Part shown: positions 1 to 6,302 of the stretch, in pieces
Numbering within the stretch: the first letter of the stretch is position 1
Layout of the letters: the number at the start of each line of letters is the position of its first letter
Source of the DNA: an uncultured bacterium
GTDB taxonomy: Bacteria; Desulfobacterota; Desulfobulbia; Desulfobulbales; Desulfobulbaceae
Assembly (NCBI GenBank): GCA_903896915.1
Contig: CAITZN010000139.1
Location: forward strand, 1-7,800
Direction of reading: 5' to 3'
Length of the DNA stretch: 7,800 nt
Translations under genes and position numbers: made by a program
The notes under the pieces: model-generated
The model's database searches: none
Told to the model about the DNA's origin: nothing
The model's input: only the letters and a program-made list of their open reading frames with translations

Positions 1-733
1 GATTCATCCGGCCGTTCTGAGCGAGATAGAAATCGATCTGGCCCGCTTTGGCCAGAATCCGCTCCTTGCCGTAGGCGGCGATGTTGGTTTCGCGCATCCG
101 TTCGGCATCCGCAGCGATATTGATGCCGCCAGCCGATTCCAGCACGAACATGGCCATGGAGGTGGACGCGAAGGTCTTCATCTGTTTGTGGATGGCCTCA
201 AAATAGACCCGTTTGCGCTTGGCCTGCGGGATCTGCTGCAGCGAGGCAGTGACTTTGGCCATCCGTTTGTCGAAGGTCTCGATCATAGCCTTCGCCTGTT
301 GTTCCCGGCCGGTCAGTTTACCGAGAGTTTCCCAGTAGGTGAAGAGATCAGCTATTTCGGTTGGCTGCAGACTCACGACGCGGACATTATTTTTTTCCAG
401 AGTGCGCACCAGGTTGGGGTACGCCCTGCTGACCATCGGCCGGATCAGGACCAGGTCAGGCTTGAGGGCTAGGAGACGTTCGGGGTCATCCTGAAACTGA
501 ACCCGGGGCAGCTTGGGCAGCAGGGTGTCGCTGGGGCCGCAGGCGATGATCTCCTTGCTGAGGCCGAGGTCGACCAGATTGGTGGTATGGGCCGGATAGA
601 GCGAGATGATGCGCTGAAAGGGCTTGGTGAAATTCAAAGTTTTCTTCTCGCTGTCCGTGACGGTTGTGGCAGAGACCACGGCGGCGAAGAGGAGAATGAA
701 ACAGGGAATGAAAAGAAGCGATTTGAGATTCAT
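1..733 (-). CDS. btuF: Periplasmic corrinoid/Fe-siderophore-type ABC substrate-binding protein (BtuF-like), 3' end outside window
   Basis: The frame is open from an ATG at 733 to the left edge, giving 244 visible residues; the C-terminus lies outside. Residues 1-22 form a typical Sec signal peptide: MNLK, then a hydrophobic stretch, then a VSA cleavage site before TTVTD. There is no lipobox cysteine at the cleavage site, so a soluble periplasmic protein is expected. The mature N-terminus then shows the usual family order: a short strand ending in FQRIISLYPAHTTNL (about 39-53), a loop with GPSD (66-69) and the LLALKPDLVL segment (87-96). These are hallmarks of the Peripla_BP_2 (TroA/BtuF-like) fold. 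It would capture the ligand in the periplasm and hand it to the permease and ATPase encoded just upstream; the gap to the ATPase stop is 18 bases. The Shine-Dalgarno is weak (CGGA close to the ATG). The cobalamin riboswitch on the operon favours a corrinoid ligand, but heme or an Fe-chelate cannot be excluded by sequence alone. Confidence 0.88.
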   Translation of the reverse strand, partial: MNLKSLLFIPCFILLFAAVVSATTVTDSEKKTLNFTKPFQRIISLYPAHTTNLVDLGLSKEIIACGPSDTLLPKLPRVQFQDDPERLLALKPDLVLIRPMVSRAYPNLVRTLEKNNVRVVSLQPTEIADLFTYWETLGKLTGREQQAKAMIETFDKRMAKVTASLQQIPQAKRKRVYFEAIHKQMKTFASTSMAMFVLESAGGINIAADAERMRETNIAAYGKERILAKAGQIDFYLAQNGRMN

Positions 734-751
734 TGTTCCGTAAAGCAAGGG

Positions 752-1570
752 TTAAGGGTTAACCGGCAGCCTGAAGCTGACCTGTCGGCAGTTGGTAAAG
801 GTATTGGGGGTGACTTCTGCTTCGACGCCGTAGACGGTTGCGATGGTTTCCGGGGTCAGCACCTCCTCGGTGGGACCCTGGCAGACCACATGCCCCTTTT
901 TGAGGAAGATCAGGTGGTCGCAGAAAAACGAGGCCAGATTGAGGTCGTGCATGACCGCGATAACCTGCATCCCCTGTTGCTCAAAACGCTTCCGGATGAG
1001 TTGCAGAATCTCCAGGCTATGGTGGATGTCGAGGTTGGAAGTGGCCTCGTCCAGAAGCAGTACCGTCGGCTGTTGGGCCAGGGCCCGGGCTACCGCCACT
1101 CGCTGCTTCTCGCCGCCGGAAAGGCGGGTGACCGAACGATCCGCAAACGTTGTGATCCCGGTCAGTTCCAACACCTCTTCAATCAGGGCGAGGTCCTCTG
1201 AGCTGGGGGTGGCGAAGCGATGGAGATGCGGGTGCAGTCCCATTTCCACCACCTCGCGGACCGAATACCCGAAGCGGACCATAAAGTCCTGGGGAACCAG
1301 AGCCAGTTGCTGGGCCAGATGTTTTTTCGGCCAGGAGTGCAGGAATCGGCCATTAAATTCGATAGTCCCGGACTGCGGCGCCAAGAGCCCGCTGAGCAGG
1401 TCGAGCAAGGTGGTCTTGCCGCTGCCGTTCGGGCCGAGAATGCCGTAACAGTGGCCCGGCCGCAGCTCGAGGCTGACCTCTTGCAACACCGGTGTGGTGC
1501 CGTAGCCGAAGCTGACGTCCTTGAGCGACCAGAGACGGTCCATGTTCTGTTCAGAAAGTGGTCGTGCCAT
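752..1570 (-). CDS. btuD: ABC transporter ATP-binding protein, BtuD/FecE type
   Basis: A complete 272-residue ABC ATPase that would power import through the neighbouring permease. All nucleotide-binding motifs are intact: Walker A GPNGSGKTT at 46-54, Q-loop glutamine at about 94 (VPQDF), signature LSGGEKQR at 150-157, Walker B VLLLDEA at 170-176 followed by the D-loop (SNLD), and the switch histidine in VMHDLN (about 208). The length is normal for the FecE/BtuD/HmuV group of metal-chelate importers. The ORF start at 1570 overlaps the permease end by 20 bases; an internal ATG at 1543 (residue 10, MDRLWS) would start 7 bases after the permease stop. Neither has a strong Shine-Dalgarno, so the exact start is uncertain. 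Close packing with the permease indicates translational coupling. Substrate assignment to corrinoids rests on the riboswitch and cbiK, not on the ATPase itself. Confidence 0.93.
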   Translation of the reverse strand: MARPLSEQNMDRLWSLKDVSFGYGTTPVLQEVSLELRPGHCYGILGPNGSGKTTLLDLLSGLLAPQSGTIEFNGRFLHSWPKKHLAQQLALVPQDFMVRFGYSVREVVEMGLHPHLHRFATPSSEDLALIEEVLELTGITTFADRSVTRLSGGEKQRVAVARALAQQPTVLLLDEATSNLDIHHSLEILQLIRKRFEQQGMQVIAVMHDLNLASFFCDHLIFLKKGHVVCQGPTEEVLTPETIATVYGVEAEVTPNTFTNCRQVSFRLPVNP

Positions 1571-2591
1571 CTTTTTGCCGTTTTTTGAACAGGATGCAGA
1601 AAAAAGGGCCTCCCAGCAGGGCAGTGAGGACGCCGATCGGGACTTCGACCGGCAGCACTGCCCGGGTCAGAGTGTCCGCGAACAGGAGCAGCAGGCCGCC
1701 GGTGAAGAAGGACAGCGAGATCAGCCGTCGGTTGTCGGGGCCGACCATATGGCGTAACATGTGGGGCACGATCAGGCCGACAAAACCGATGATCCCGGAG
1801 ACTGAGACCGCCACAGCGGTCAGCAGGGTGCCGGCGGTCAACAGGGTGGTCCGCAACCGGACCGTGTGCACGCCCAGCGAGGTGGCTGCCCGGTCGCCGG
1901 TGGCCATGATGTTGAGGTCGCGACTGTAGAACAGCGCTACCATGGTTCCCAGCAGGGCGGTGGGGGTCAGCAGCAAAATGTTTTGCCATGAGGCACCGGA
2001 GAGGCTGCCCATCAGCCAGAAGATGATGATCCCGACCTGCTCGTCGGCGAGAAATTTGAGGAAACCGATGGCGGCGGACAGGATGGCGGCAACGATCACC
2101 CCTGCCAGAATCAGGCTTGTGGAGGAGAGGCGTCGATCGCCCGAGGCCAGGTAGAGGACCAGGGCGAGCGTGCCGATGGCACCGCCAAAGGCAAAGATAG
2201 GCACCGAAACCACTGGCGGCAGGACCAGACCAAAGATTTGGAGGACAATCACCAGGGAGGCGCCAAAGGCAGCACCGGTGGAAATGCCCAGCGTGTACGA
2301 GTCGGCCAGGGGGTTGAGCAGGATCGCCTGAAAGATGGCGCCGCTGACCCCGAGCATGCCGCCGACCAGGACTGCGGCCAGGATCCGGGGCATGCGGATA
2401 TCGCCCACCACGGTGGCGGCAATTGGATCGATACCAGCGTGCAGGGTCTGCTGGGTCAGTTTGGCAAAGAGAATGGTGGCGACATCAACGATCGAAACCT
2501 TGAGGAATCCCAGGGTGGCTGCCAGAGCGACCGCAAAGACGAGGATCGCTGTCAGCAGGAGCAGGGTCTTGGTTGTCGATCGACTGTTCAT
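1551..2591 (-). CDS. btuC: ABC transporter permease, FecCD/BtuC family
   Basis: A 346-residue polytopic membrane protein, the expected length for the FecCD family, which forms a homodimeric channel with about ten transmembrane helices per subunit. The first helix is at about 9-29. Family signatures are present: GGMLGVSGAIFQ followed by NPLAD (93-97) and LGISTGAAFG (101-110), and near the C-terminus GIIGFVGLIVPHMLR (266-280), which contains the loop region that contacts the ATPase. The ATG at 2591 shares one base with the TGA stop of cbiK (TGATG arrangement), which indicates translational coupling. With the downstream ATPase and binding protein it makes a complete importer for a metal-chelate. 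Control by the upstream cobalamin riboswitch makes corrinoid uptake the best guess; the family also includes heme and siderophore permeases, which motif inspection cannot separate. Confidence 0.93.
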   Translation of the reverse strand: MNSRSTTKTLLLLTAILVFAVALAATLGFLKVSIVDVATILFAKLTQQTLHAGIDPIAATVVGDIRMPRILAAVLVGGMLGVSGAIFQAILLNPLADSYTLGISTGAAFGASLVIVLQIFGLVLPPVVSVPIFAFGGAIGTLALVLYLASGDRRLSSTSLILAGVIVAAILSAAIGFLKFLADEQVGIIIFWLMGSLSGASWQNILLLTPTALLGTMVALFYSRDLNIMATGDRAATSLGVHTVRLRTTLLTAGTLLTAVAVSVSGIIGFVGLIVPHMLRHMVGPDNRRLISLSFFTGGLLLLFADTLTRAVLPVEVPIGVLTALLGGPFFCILFKKRQKDGTTTF

Positions 2592-3493
2592 CAGCGGAGC
2601 TCGATACCTGCATCGGCGGCGGCCTCGGCGGCATGGTCGACAAAGATCTGGGCCACGGCCGTTTGTTCACCCAGGCCATTGATAACCGGGATGACCGCAA
2701 ATCCTGCCTTGGTCAGGACCGATTGCCACGAGCCTTCCTCCGGTCCAGTCAGGTCGCGGGTGGCGTGGTCGCCGGCAACCAGGAGAAAGGGTTTCAGCAC
2801 CACTCGCTTGGCTGCATGCTGCCGCAAGCCTTCAAGAACTTGGTCGAGTCCGGGGAATCCTTCCACCGTGCCGATCAGAGTGAGGACGTCTGGATAGAGT
2901 TGGCGCATTTGGGCGGCAAATTCGAGGTAGAGGCCGCCTGAGGGGAAATAGTGGTTGCCGTGGCCCATGTAGACCAGGGCCGCCCCCTCGCGACGGGCCA
3001 GGTCGGCATCATCGGCCAGGGCCTCGGCGGCAATACGGATGTCTGTGCTATAAGCATGCTTGAGGCTGTAGGTGCCCAGTAGAGGCCGGCCGAGAGCGAT
3101 TTTTTGAAAGGGTTGCCAGCGGGGCTTCATAGTGCGAATGGATGCCAGGGCGTGGACGTAGGCGGCGAGGTCGTGAAATTCTTCGGCCGGGGCGATGTGG
3201 GTAGGCTGCACCACCAGGGTGTCGTATCCGCGGTCTTGGAGATTGGCGATGGCAGCCAGAACCCCTTGTACCTGGAGGATTTCCTGCGGTATTTCGGGGT
3301 GCGCAGCCAGATAGGCCGGATCGGCGGCGCGCTTGCGCCAGATGCGGCGGATCTGGTTGGAGGTGAAGGCGAGGGTGACCGGGGTGTGCGGGAAGGCCTG
3401 TTCCATAGCGGACTTGATGGCCATCAGCCCCTGCAGGGCCGGTTCCACCGTGGTCCCGAACATGGCCAGTAGTATCGCCTCAGTCTGTTGCAC
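2591..3493 (-). CDS. cbiK: Sirohydrochlorin cobaltochelatase, CbiK type (anaerobic cobalamin pathway)
   Basis: CbiK inserts Co2+ into sirohydrochlorin to make cobalt-sirohydrochlorin, the entry step of the anaerobic (early cobalt insertion) route to B12. The protein begins QTEAILLAMFGTT, matching the usual chelatase start, and carries both metal-site regions: VYMGHGNH with the first histidine at 178 and LLVAGDHATRD with the second at 243. There is also a THIAPAEEF segment (99-106) holding the acidic residue equivalent to the active-site glutamate region of CbiK. I chose the GTG at 3493 because a GAGGGAG Shine-Dalgarno lies five bases upstream and because the homologous part begins there, giving 300 residues. 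The same frame also has an ATG at 3574 (327 residues), but it lacks a Shine-Dalgarno and adds 27 residues without family resemblance. No signal peptide is visible with either start, so a cytoplasmic enzyme is expected, unlike the exported CbiK-P described from Desulfovibrio. It is the first gene after the cobalamin riboswitch and terminator. Confidence 0.93.
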   Translation of the reverse strand: MQQTEAILLAMFGTTVEPALQGLMAIKSAMEQAFPHTPVTLAFTSNQIRRIWRKRAADPAYLAAHPEIPQEILQVQGVLAAIANLQDRGYDTLVVQPTHIAPAEEFHDLAAYVHALASIRTMKPRWQPFQKIALGRPLLGTYSLKHAYSTDIRIAAEALADDADLARREGAALVYMGHGNHYFPSGGLYLEFAAQMRQLYPDVLTLIGTVEGFPGLDQVLEGLRQHAAKRVVLKPFLLVAGDHATRDLTGPEEGSWQSVLTKAGFAVIPVINGLGEQTAVAQIFVDHAAEAAADAGIELR

Positions 3494-3505
3494 TGTCTCT
3501 CCCTC
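3494..3505 (-). promoter_or_regulatory. Ribosome binding site that decides the cbiK start
   Basis: On the minus strand GAGGGAG (3499-3505) is followed by a five-base spacer, AGACA, and then a GTG at 3491-3493. This is a much better initiation context than the upstream in-frame ATG at 3574, which follows an AT-rich palindrome without purine-rich complementarity to 16S rRNA. Confidence 0.6.
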
Positions 3506-3591
3506 GGTCTGGATCAGCAGGGTGAAATCCGGTGTGGATCGGTTGACCAACGAACCAAATCCTCGGCTTTCCATTATTTCAGGCCCGAAAT

Positions 3592-3628
3592 AAAAAAATC
3601 CCGGACCAATAAAATCTTGATCCAGGAT
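3592..3628 (-). terminator. Intrinsic terminator downstream of the cobalamin aptamer (expression platform)
   Basis: Read on the minus strand, ATCCTGGATC (3619-3628) can pair with GGTCCGGGAT (3598-3607) in a ten-base-pair stem containing two G-U pairs, with an 11-base loop, directly followed by a run of T (3592-3598, the last T being part of the stem). This is a classic rho-independent terminator. It sits between the B12 box and cbiK and before both candidate start codons. The position implies transcriptional attenuation of the cbiK-btuCDF operon: cobalamin-bound aptamer leads to termination. Confidence 0.82.
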
Positions 3629-3693
3629 GTCCCTTGTTTACCGCTGGAGTTTTGTCGCCCACCTTTATTGCCAGAAAGGTCGGGGTCTTGCAG

Positions 3694-3856
3694 TTCAGGT
3701 AGGTCTTCTGACTTCCGGATCATTCTCCTTCCGCGCCTTCCCGTTTCCTTTAAGAAAACAGTGGCGAAACTGCGGAATTCGTCCCCGGGTACAGCGGCGG
3801 GCCCGTTCCGGATTGTAACCGGATTCCCTTTTCATCCGTTGCTACGGACACCTGAA
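3694..3856 (-). promoter_or_regulatory. Cobalamin riboswitch aptamer
   Basis: On the minus strand the conserved cobalamin riboswitch elements appear in the right order. TTCAGGT (3850-3856) opens helix P1 and pairs perfectly with ACCTGAA (3694-3700). Next come GAAAAGGGAATCCGG, a second AATCCGG, and the core CCCGCCGCTGT (consensus CCCGCCACTGT). A variable arm follows, containing GGGAAGGC, and last the B12 box GGAAGTCAGAAGACCTACCT (3698-3717). Just downstream, ACCTTT and AAAGGT (3661-3680) form a hairpin with the loop CUGGCAAU, placed where the regulatory helix P13 is expected; its UGGC could make the loop-loop contact with the GCCGCU region, which is inference. The aptamer binds adenosyl- or other cobalamins and controls the cbiK-btuCDF operon. 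Confidence 0.95.
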
Positions 3857-3870
3857 TTTTGATGCGAATC

Positions 3871-3899
3871 ATCGTACCTGCAGGTACCGATGAAGTCAA
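3871..3899 (-). promoter_or_regulatory. Sigma70-type promoter of the riboswitch-cbiK-btuCDF operon
   Basis: On the minus strand TTGACT (3894-3899) is followed after exactly 17 bases by TACGAT (3871-3876). This matches the -35 consensus in five of six positions and the -10 consensus in four of six. Transcription would begin near 3863-3865, eight to ten bases before helix P1 of the riboswitch, which is what a riboswitch leader requires. Confidence 0.75.
3874..3887. repeat. Perfect 14-bp palindrome in the promoter spacer (candidate operator)
   Basis: GTACCTGCAGGTAC is its own reverse complement. It fills most of the spacer between the -35 and -10 hexamers and overlaps three bases of the -10. 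The flanks are also symmetric if one base is bulged (ATCG on one side, CGAT on the other). Such a placement is typical of a repressor site. No regulator is identified, and the palindrome could be chance. Confidence 0.4.
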
Positions 3900-4021
3900 G
3901 CCGTGAATCATGGCCTGGCCGGAAAAAGCGGTTGTCGGCACGAGCGGAAGGACTACGTATCAGCCTTTTTGGCAACCGGTTAGTTGTGCTTTTTGTGGTA
4001 TGCTAGTAGATGGCTGCGGCG

Positions 4022-4879
4022 TCAGAAGGTGCCCTCGTTGCTCAGCTGCTCGGTCGTCATTTCCACCAGGCCGGGCAGCAGGGTCCTGACCTCCAATACC
4101 GTCCACTGCGGCCGTCCGGAGAGGGTGGTGGCCCCTATTTGGTTCAAGGCTCCTGCAATTTCCGCATAACTCTTGCCCTTGCGGCGCAGCCGTAGGATTG
4201 ATGCGGATAGCTGCTCACGGGAGAAAATCTTTTTCCCGGGGCTGGCATCCTGTGCGGGAGGCGCTGGTGCCATCGTCGTAACCGTCTGCGTCTGCTGGAA
4301 ATACTCTGGCAATTCGATTGTTTCGAAGAGTTGCTCGGATGGCATCTGGTGCGGGAGGTCCGGTTTTCTTCGCGCTTCTTCAATGATCGTCGCACCGGAG
4401 TCGGTTGGGGCGACGGTCATCGGCTTGTATTCCAGCTGCAACCCAACCATTAATCGCATCAGATCGTCGATCTGCCGGTCGCGTCGACTCAACTGTTCCC
4501 GCATGTCCTCCAACTGGTCGCGAAGCAGATGGATCTGTTCCTTGTAGGCCGCCAGTAGATCGGCCAGGAAGGTCTGATTGGTTGCGTGCTCGGATATTCG
4601 GCTGTCGCTGTCCCCGTTACCACCCTCGTTGCTTGCAGGAACGACTGCGTCGCGAGCATAGGTGGCGAGCAACTGTCGGCCTTCATGCCATCGCTCCAAG
4701 TCTGCATAGCAGAACCGGACCTCCTGCTTGCCAGCCACTGGATTGAGGATCAGTTTGTATGGCAGACCTCTTTTTCGGTATCTGCTGATGGATTTAGTCG
4801 ATACCTGGAGGAAATCTGCCGCATCTTTCTGCGTTACCGTGTAGTCGTTGTCAGTCATGCCAATTTCAGGTTCAGACAT
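4022..4879 (-). CDS. Unknown protein: N-terminal helix-turn-helix, central coiled coil, C-terminal HTH-like segment
   Basis: I do not recognise a named family for the full length (285 residues). Residues about 13-64 look like a MerR/excisionase-type helix-turn-helix: VTQKDAADFLQVSTKSISRYRKRGLPY, then a wing-like part ending in YADLERW. Residues about 103-150 are a heptad-rich, charged helix (LLAAYKEQIHLLRDQLEDM and onward), expected to be a coiled coil that makes dimers. Residues 151-215 are Pro/Thr/Ala-rich and probably flexible. Residues 219-268 contain GKSYAEIAGALNQIGATTLSG followed by QWT and VRTLL, resembling the helix-turn-helix of the serine-recombinase 'recombinase' domain. No catalytic recombinase domain is present. 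I chose the ATG at 4879 because AAGGAAGGG lies seven bases upstream; the longer frame from 4966 would overlap the decarboxylase by 95 bases. The start overlaps the decarboxylase stop by eight bases, so the two are probably co-translated. A DNA-binding regulator or DNA-organising protein is the likeliest role; this is inference. Confidence 0.8.
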   Translation of the reverse strand: MSEPEIGMTDNDYTVTQKDAADFLQVSTKSISRYRKRGLPYKLILNPVAGKQEVRFCYADLERWHEGRQLLATYARDAVVPASNEGGNGDSDSRISEHATNQTFLADLLAAYKEQIHLLRDQLEDMREQLSRRDRQIDDLMRLMVGLQLEYKPMTVAPTDSGATIIEEARRKPDLPHQMPSEQLFETIELPEYFQQTQTVTTMAPAPPAQDASPGKKIFSREQLSASILRLRRKGKSYAEIAGALNQIGATTLSGRPQWTVLEVRTLLPGLVEMTTEQLSNEGTF

Positions 4880-6302
4880 GGTCACGACCCTTCCTTTCGG
4901 CCAGCAGCTCTTGACCTGTTTTGATGACTGTTTGCAAAAAAGTGTCAATTTCGGGTTTGCCGACATTGACGTTGGTGATGAGCAGGCGCAGAGTCAGTTG
5001 GCCATTAACAAAGCCGGTGCCAACCAGACTTGTACCCTGTCGGTGCATACGATCACGCAAATCCCGGTTGAAGGCCTCGGTAGGGATGCCTGCGGGTGTC
5101 TGGAAGCGGAAACAGATATTAAAGGATTCACGGGGCACGACCATTGTCAACTCGTCGAACTGTTGGACCTGATCCGCCGCATACCGGCACAGGTCCAGAT
5201 AGTTTTCGATTCGCTTGGCGAGGCCATGCTGTCCGTAGAATTTCCAGTCAAGAAACCATTTGAGGCTGTCGACCCGGCGGCCGCACTGCAGGGACAGGGT
5301 GCCGAGATCGCGGACATCGCCATCATCTCCCTCCCTGAAAATATAGCTTTCGTCACCGGCGCTGCACACCTCTTTGAGCACGGAGGGCCGGTTGTTGAAC
5401 AGCAGGACGTTGCACATCAGGGCCGTGCCGAGCATTTTGTGGAAATCCAGGGTGAAGGAATCGGCCTGTTCGAGGTGGGGCAGATAGTGCTGCCTGAGGG
5501 TATCACTGAAAATGACTGCCCCGCCCCAAGCGCCATCGACATGGAGCCAGAAGTTGTAGCGGTCCCGTAGCGCCAGCAAGGGTTGCAGCTGGTCGTACGA
5601 ACCCCGGACCGTTGTGCCGGCGGTGGCCCCGACAAAGAAGGGAATGCCACCATCCGCCACTATCGCGGCCATCCGTTGTTCAAGGTCGGCAAGGTGCATG
5701 CGGCCGTGTGCATCGACCGGGATTTTGATCAGGTGGTCGGTGCCCAGGCCGATGATATTCGCGGCTCGATCCATGGAATAGTGGGCGTCTTCGTTGACAA
5801 AAGCAAACAACTCAGGCTGACGGAACAACCCGCCTTGTTTGATTGCAGGATTGAACGCATTGCGGGCCGCCATCATCGCAATCATATTGGCGTTGCTTGA
5901 GCCGGTGGTCATCTGGCCACTGCCATTTTTAAAGCCGACCAGATTCAGCATGGTCCGCAGCATGTACTTCTCCATGAGCGTCGACACAGGCGCGGTCTCA
6001 TAGGTACAGGCAGAGGTGTTGGTGATGGCCGTGACCATCTCGCCGATCACAGAGGGCAGATTGGCCCCGGCCCACATGCGGTTGAGGTAACTCGGATGAC
6101 TGGTTTTGACGGCATGGGTCAAATATTTTTCAACCCAGGAAAACATCTGGTCCCAGTTCTCCGTTTCCTGGCCGCCATCGAGATCCAGAAGTCGCTGGAG
6201 ATCGCCGGGGTCGAGATAATCGACAAAGCGCCCTTGTTCCCGATCTTGATAATAGCGGGTGATGATCGATAGTAGTCGTTCGAAGATTTTTTCCTGCTCC
6301 AT
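4872..6302 (-). CDS. Group II PLP-dependent amino-acid decarboxylase (glutamate/aspartate/cysteine-sulfinate type)
   Basis: A complete 476-residue enzyme of the pyridoxal-phosphate decarboxylase family that includes animal-type glutamate decarboxylase, cysteine sulfinate decarboxylase and bacterial aspartate 1-decarboxylases. Visible family marks are SHPSYLNRMWAG (68-79), NTSACTYETAPVSTLME (95-111), the PLP phosphate-binding TTGSSNAN (132-139), the cofactor-stacking histidine in EDAHYS (174), HVDGAWGG with the PLP-nitrogen aspartate (256), the Schiff-base lysine in FHKMLG (289), and the late QCGRRVDSLKWFLDWK block (339-354), which resembles eukaryotic GAD/CSAD more than the acid-resistance GadB type. 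The product could be GABA, beta-alanine or hypotaurine; the sequence does not decide which. No amino-acid antiporter lies beside it in the window. The ATG at 6302 has a weak, close AGGG. The stop overlaps the next gene by eight bases, implying a two-gene unit. Confidence 0.92.
   Translation of the reverse strand: MEQEKIFERLLSIITRYYQDREQGRFVDYLDPGDLQRLLDLDGGQETENWDQMFSWVEKYLTHAVKTSHPSYLNRMWAGANLPSVIGEMVTAITNTSACTYETAPVSTLMEKYMLRTMLNLVGFKNGSGQMTTGSSNANMIAMMAARNAFNPAIKQGGLFRQPELFAFVNEDAHYSMDRAANIIGLGTDHLIKIPVDAHGRMHLADLEQRMAAIVADGGIPFFVGATAGTTVRGSYDQLQPLLALRDRYNFWLHVDGAWGGAVIFSDTLRQHYLPHLEQADSFTLDFHKMLGTALMCNVLLFNNRPSVLKEVCSAGDESYIFREGDDGDVRDLGTLSLQCGRRVDSLKWFLDWKFYGQHGLAKRIENYLDLCRYAADQVQQFDELTMVVPRESFNICFRFQTPAGIPTEAFNRDLRDRMHRQGTSLVGTGFVNGQLTLRLLITNVNVGKPEIDTFLQTVIKTGQELLAERKGRDHV

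Noticed and set aside
587..1201. Long plus-strand frame (204 codons) opposite the btuF/btuD genes
   Set aside because: It lies antisense to the ATPase and binding-protein genes, whose motifs are clear, has no recognisable domain, and spans the 752-1201 part of an intact ABC ATPase. It is a by-product of GC-rich codon usage.
1183..1989. 268-codon minus-strand frame overlapping the permease and ATPase
   Set aside because: It is a frame-shifted reading of the same strand, rich in Arg, Pro, His and Ala, with no domain; the two real genes in other frames have complete motifs.
3900..4021. Intrinsic terminator after the HTH gene
   Set aside because: Short symmetric pieces such as AACCGGTT and GCCAAAAAGGC occur on the minus strand, but none makes a stable GC-rich stem directly followed by a T-run.
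4880..4966. 29-residue N-terminal extension of the HTH protein (start at 4966)
   Set aside because: It overlaps the decarboxylase coding end by 95 bases and reads as Lys/Ser/Cys-rich sequence without family features; the ATG at 4879 has a good ribosome site.
4848..5570. 240-codon plus-strand frame opposite the decarboxylase
   Set aside because: It is antisense to a fully conserved PLP decarboxylase and shows no own motifs or ribosome binding site.
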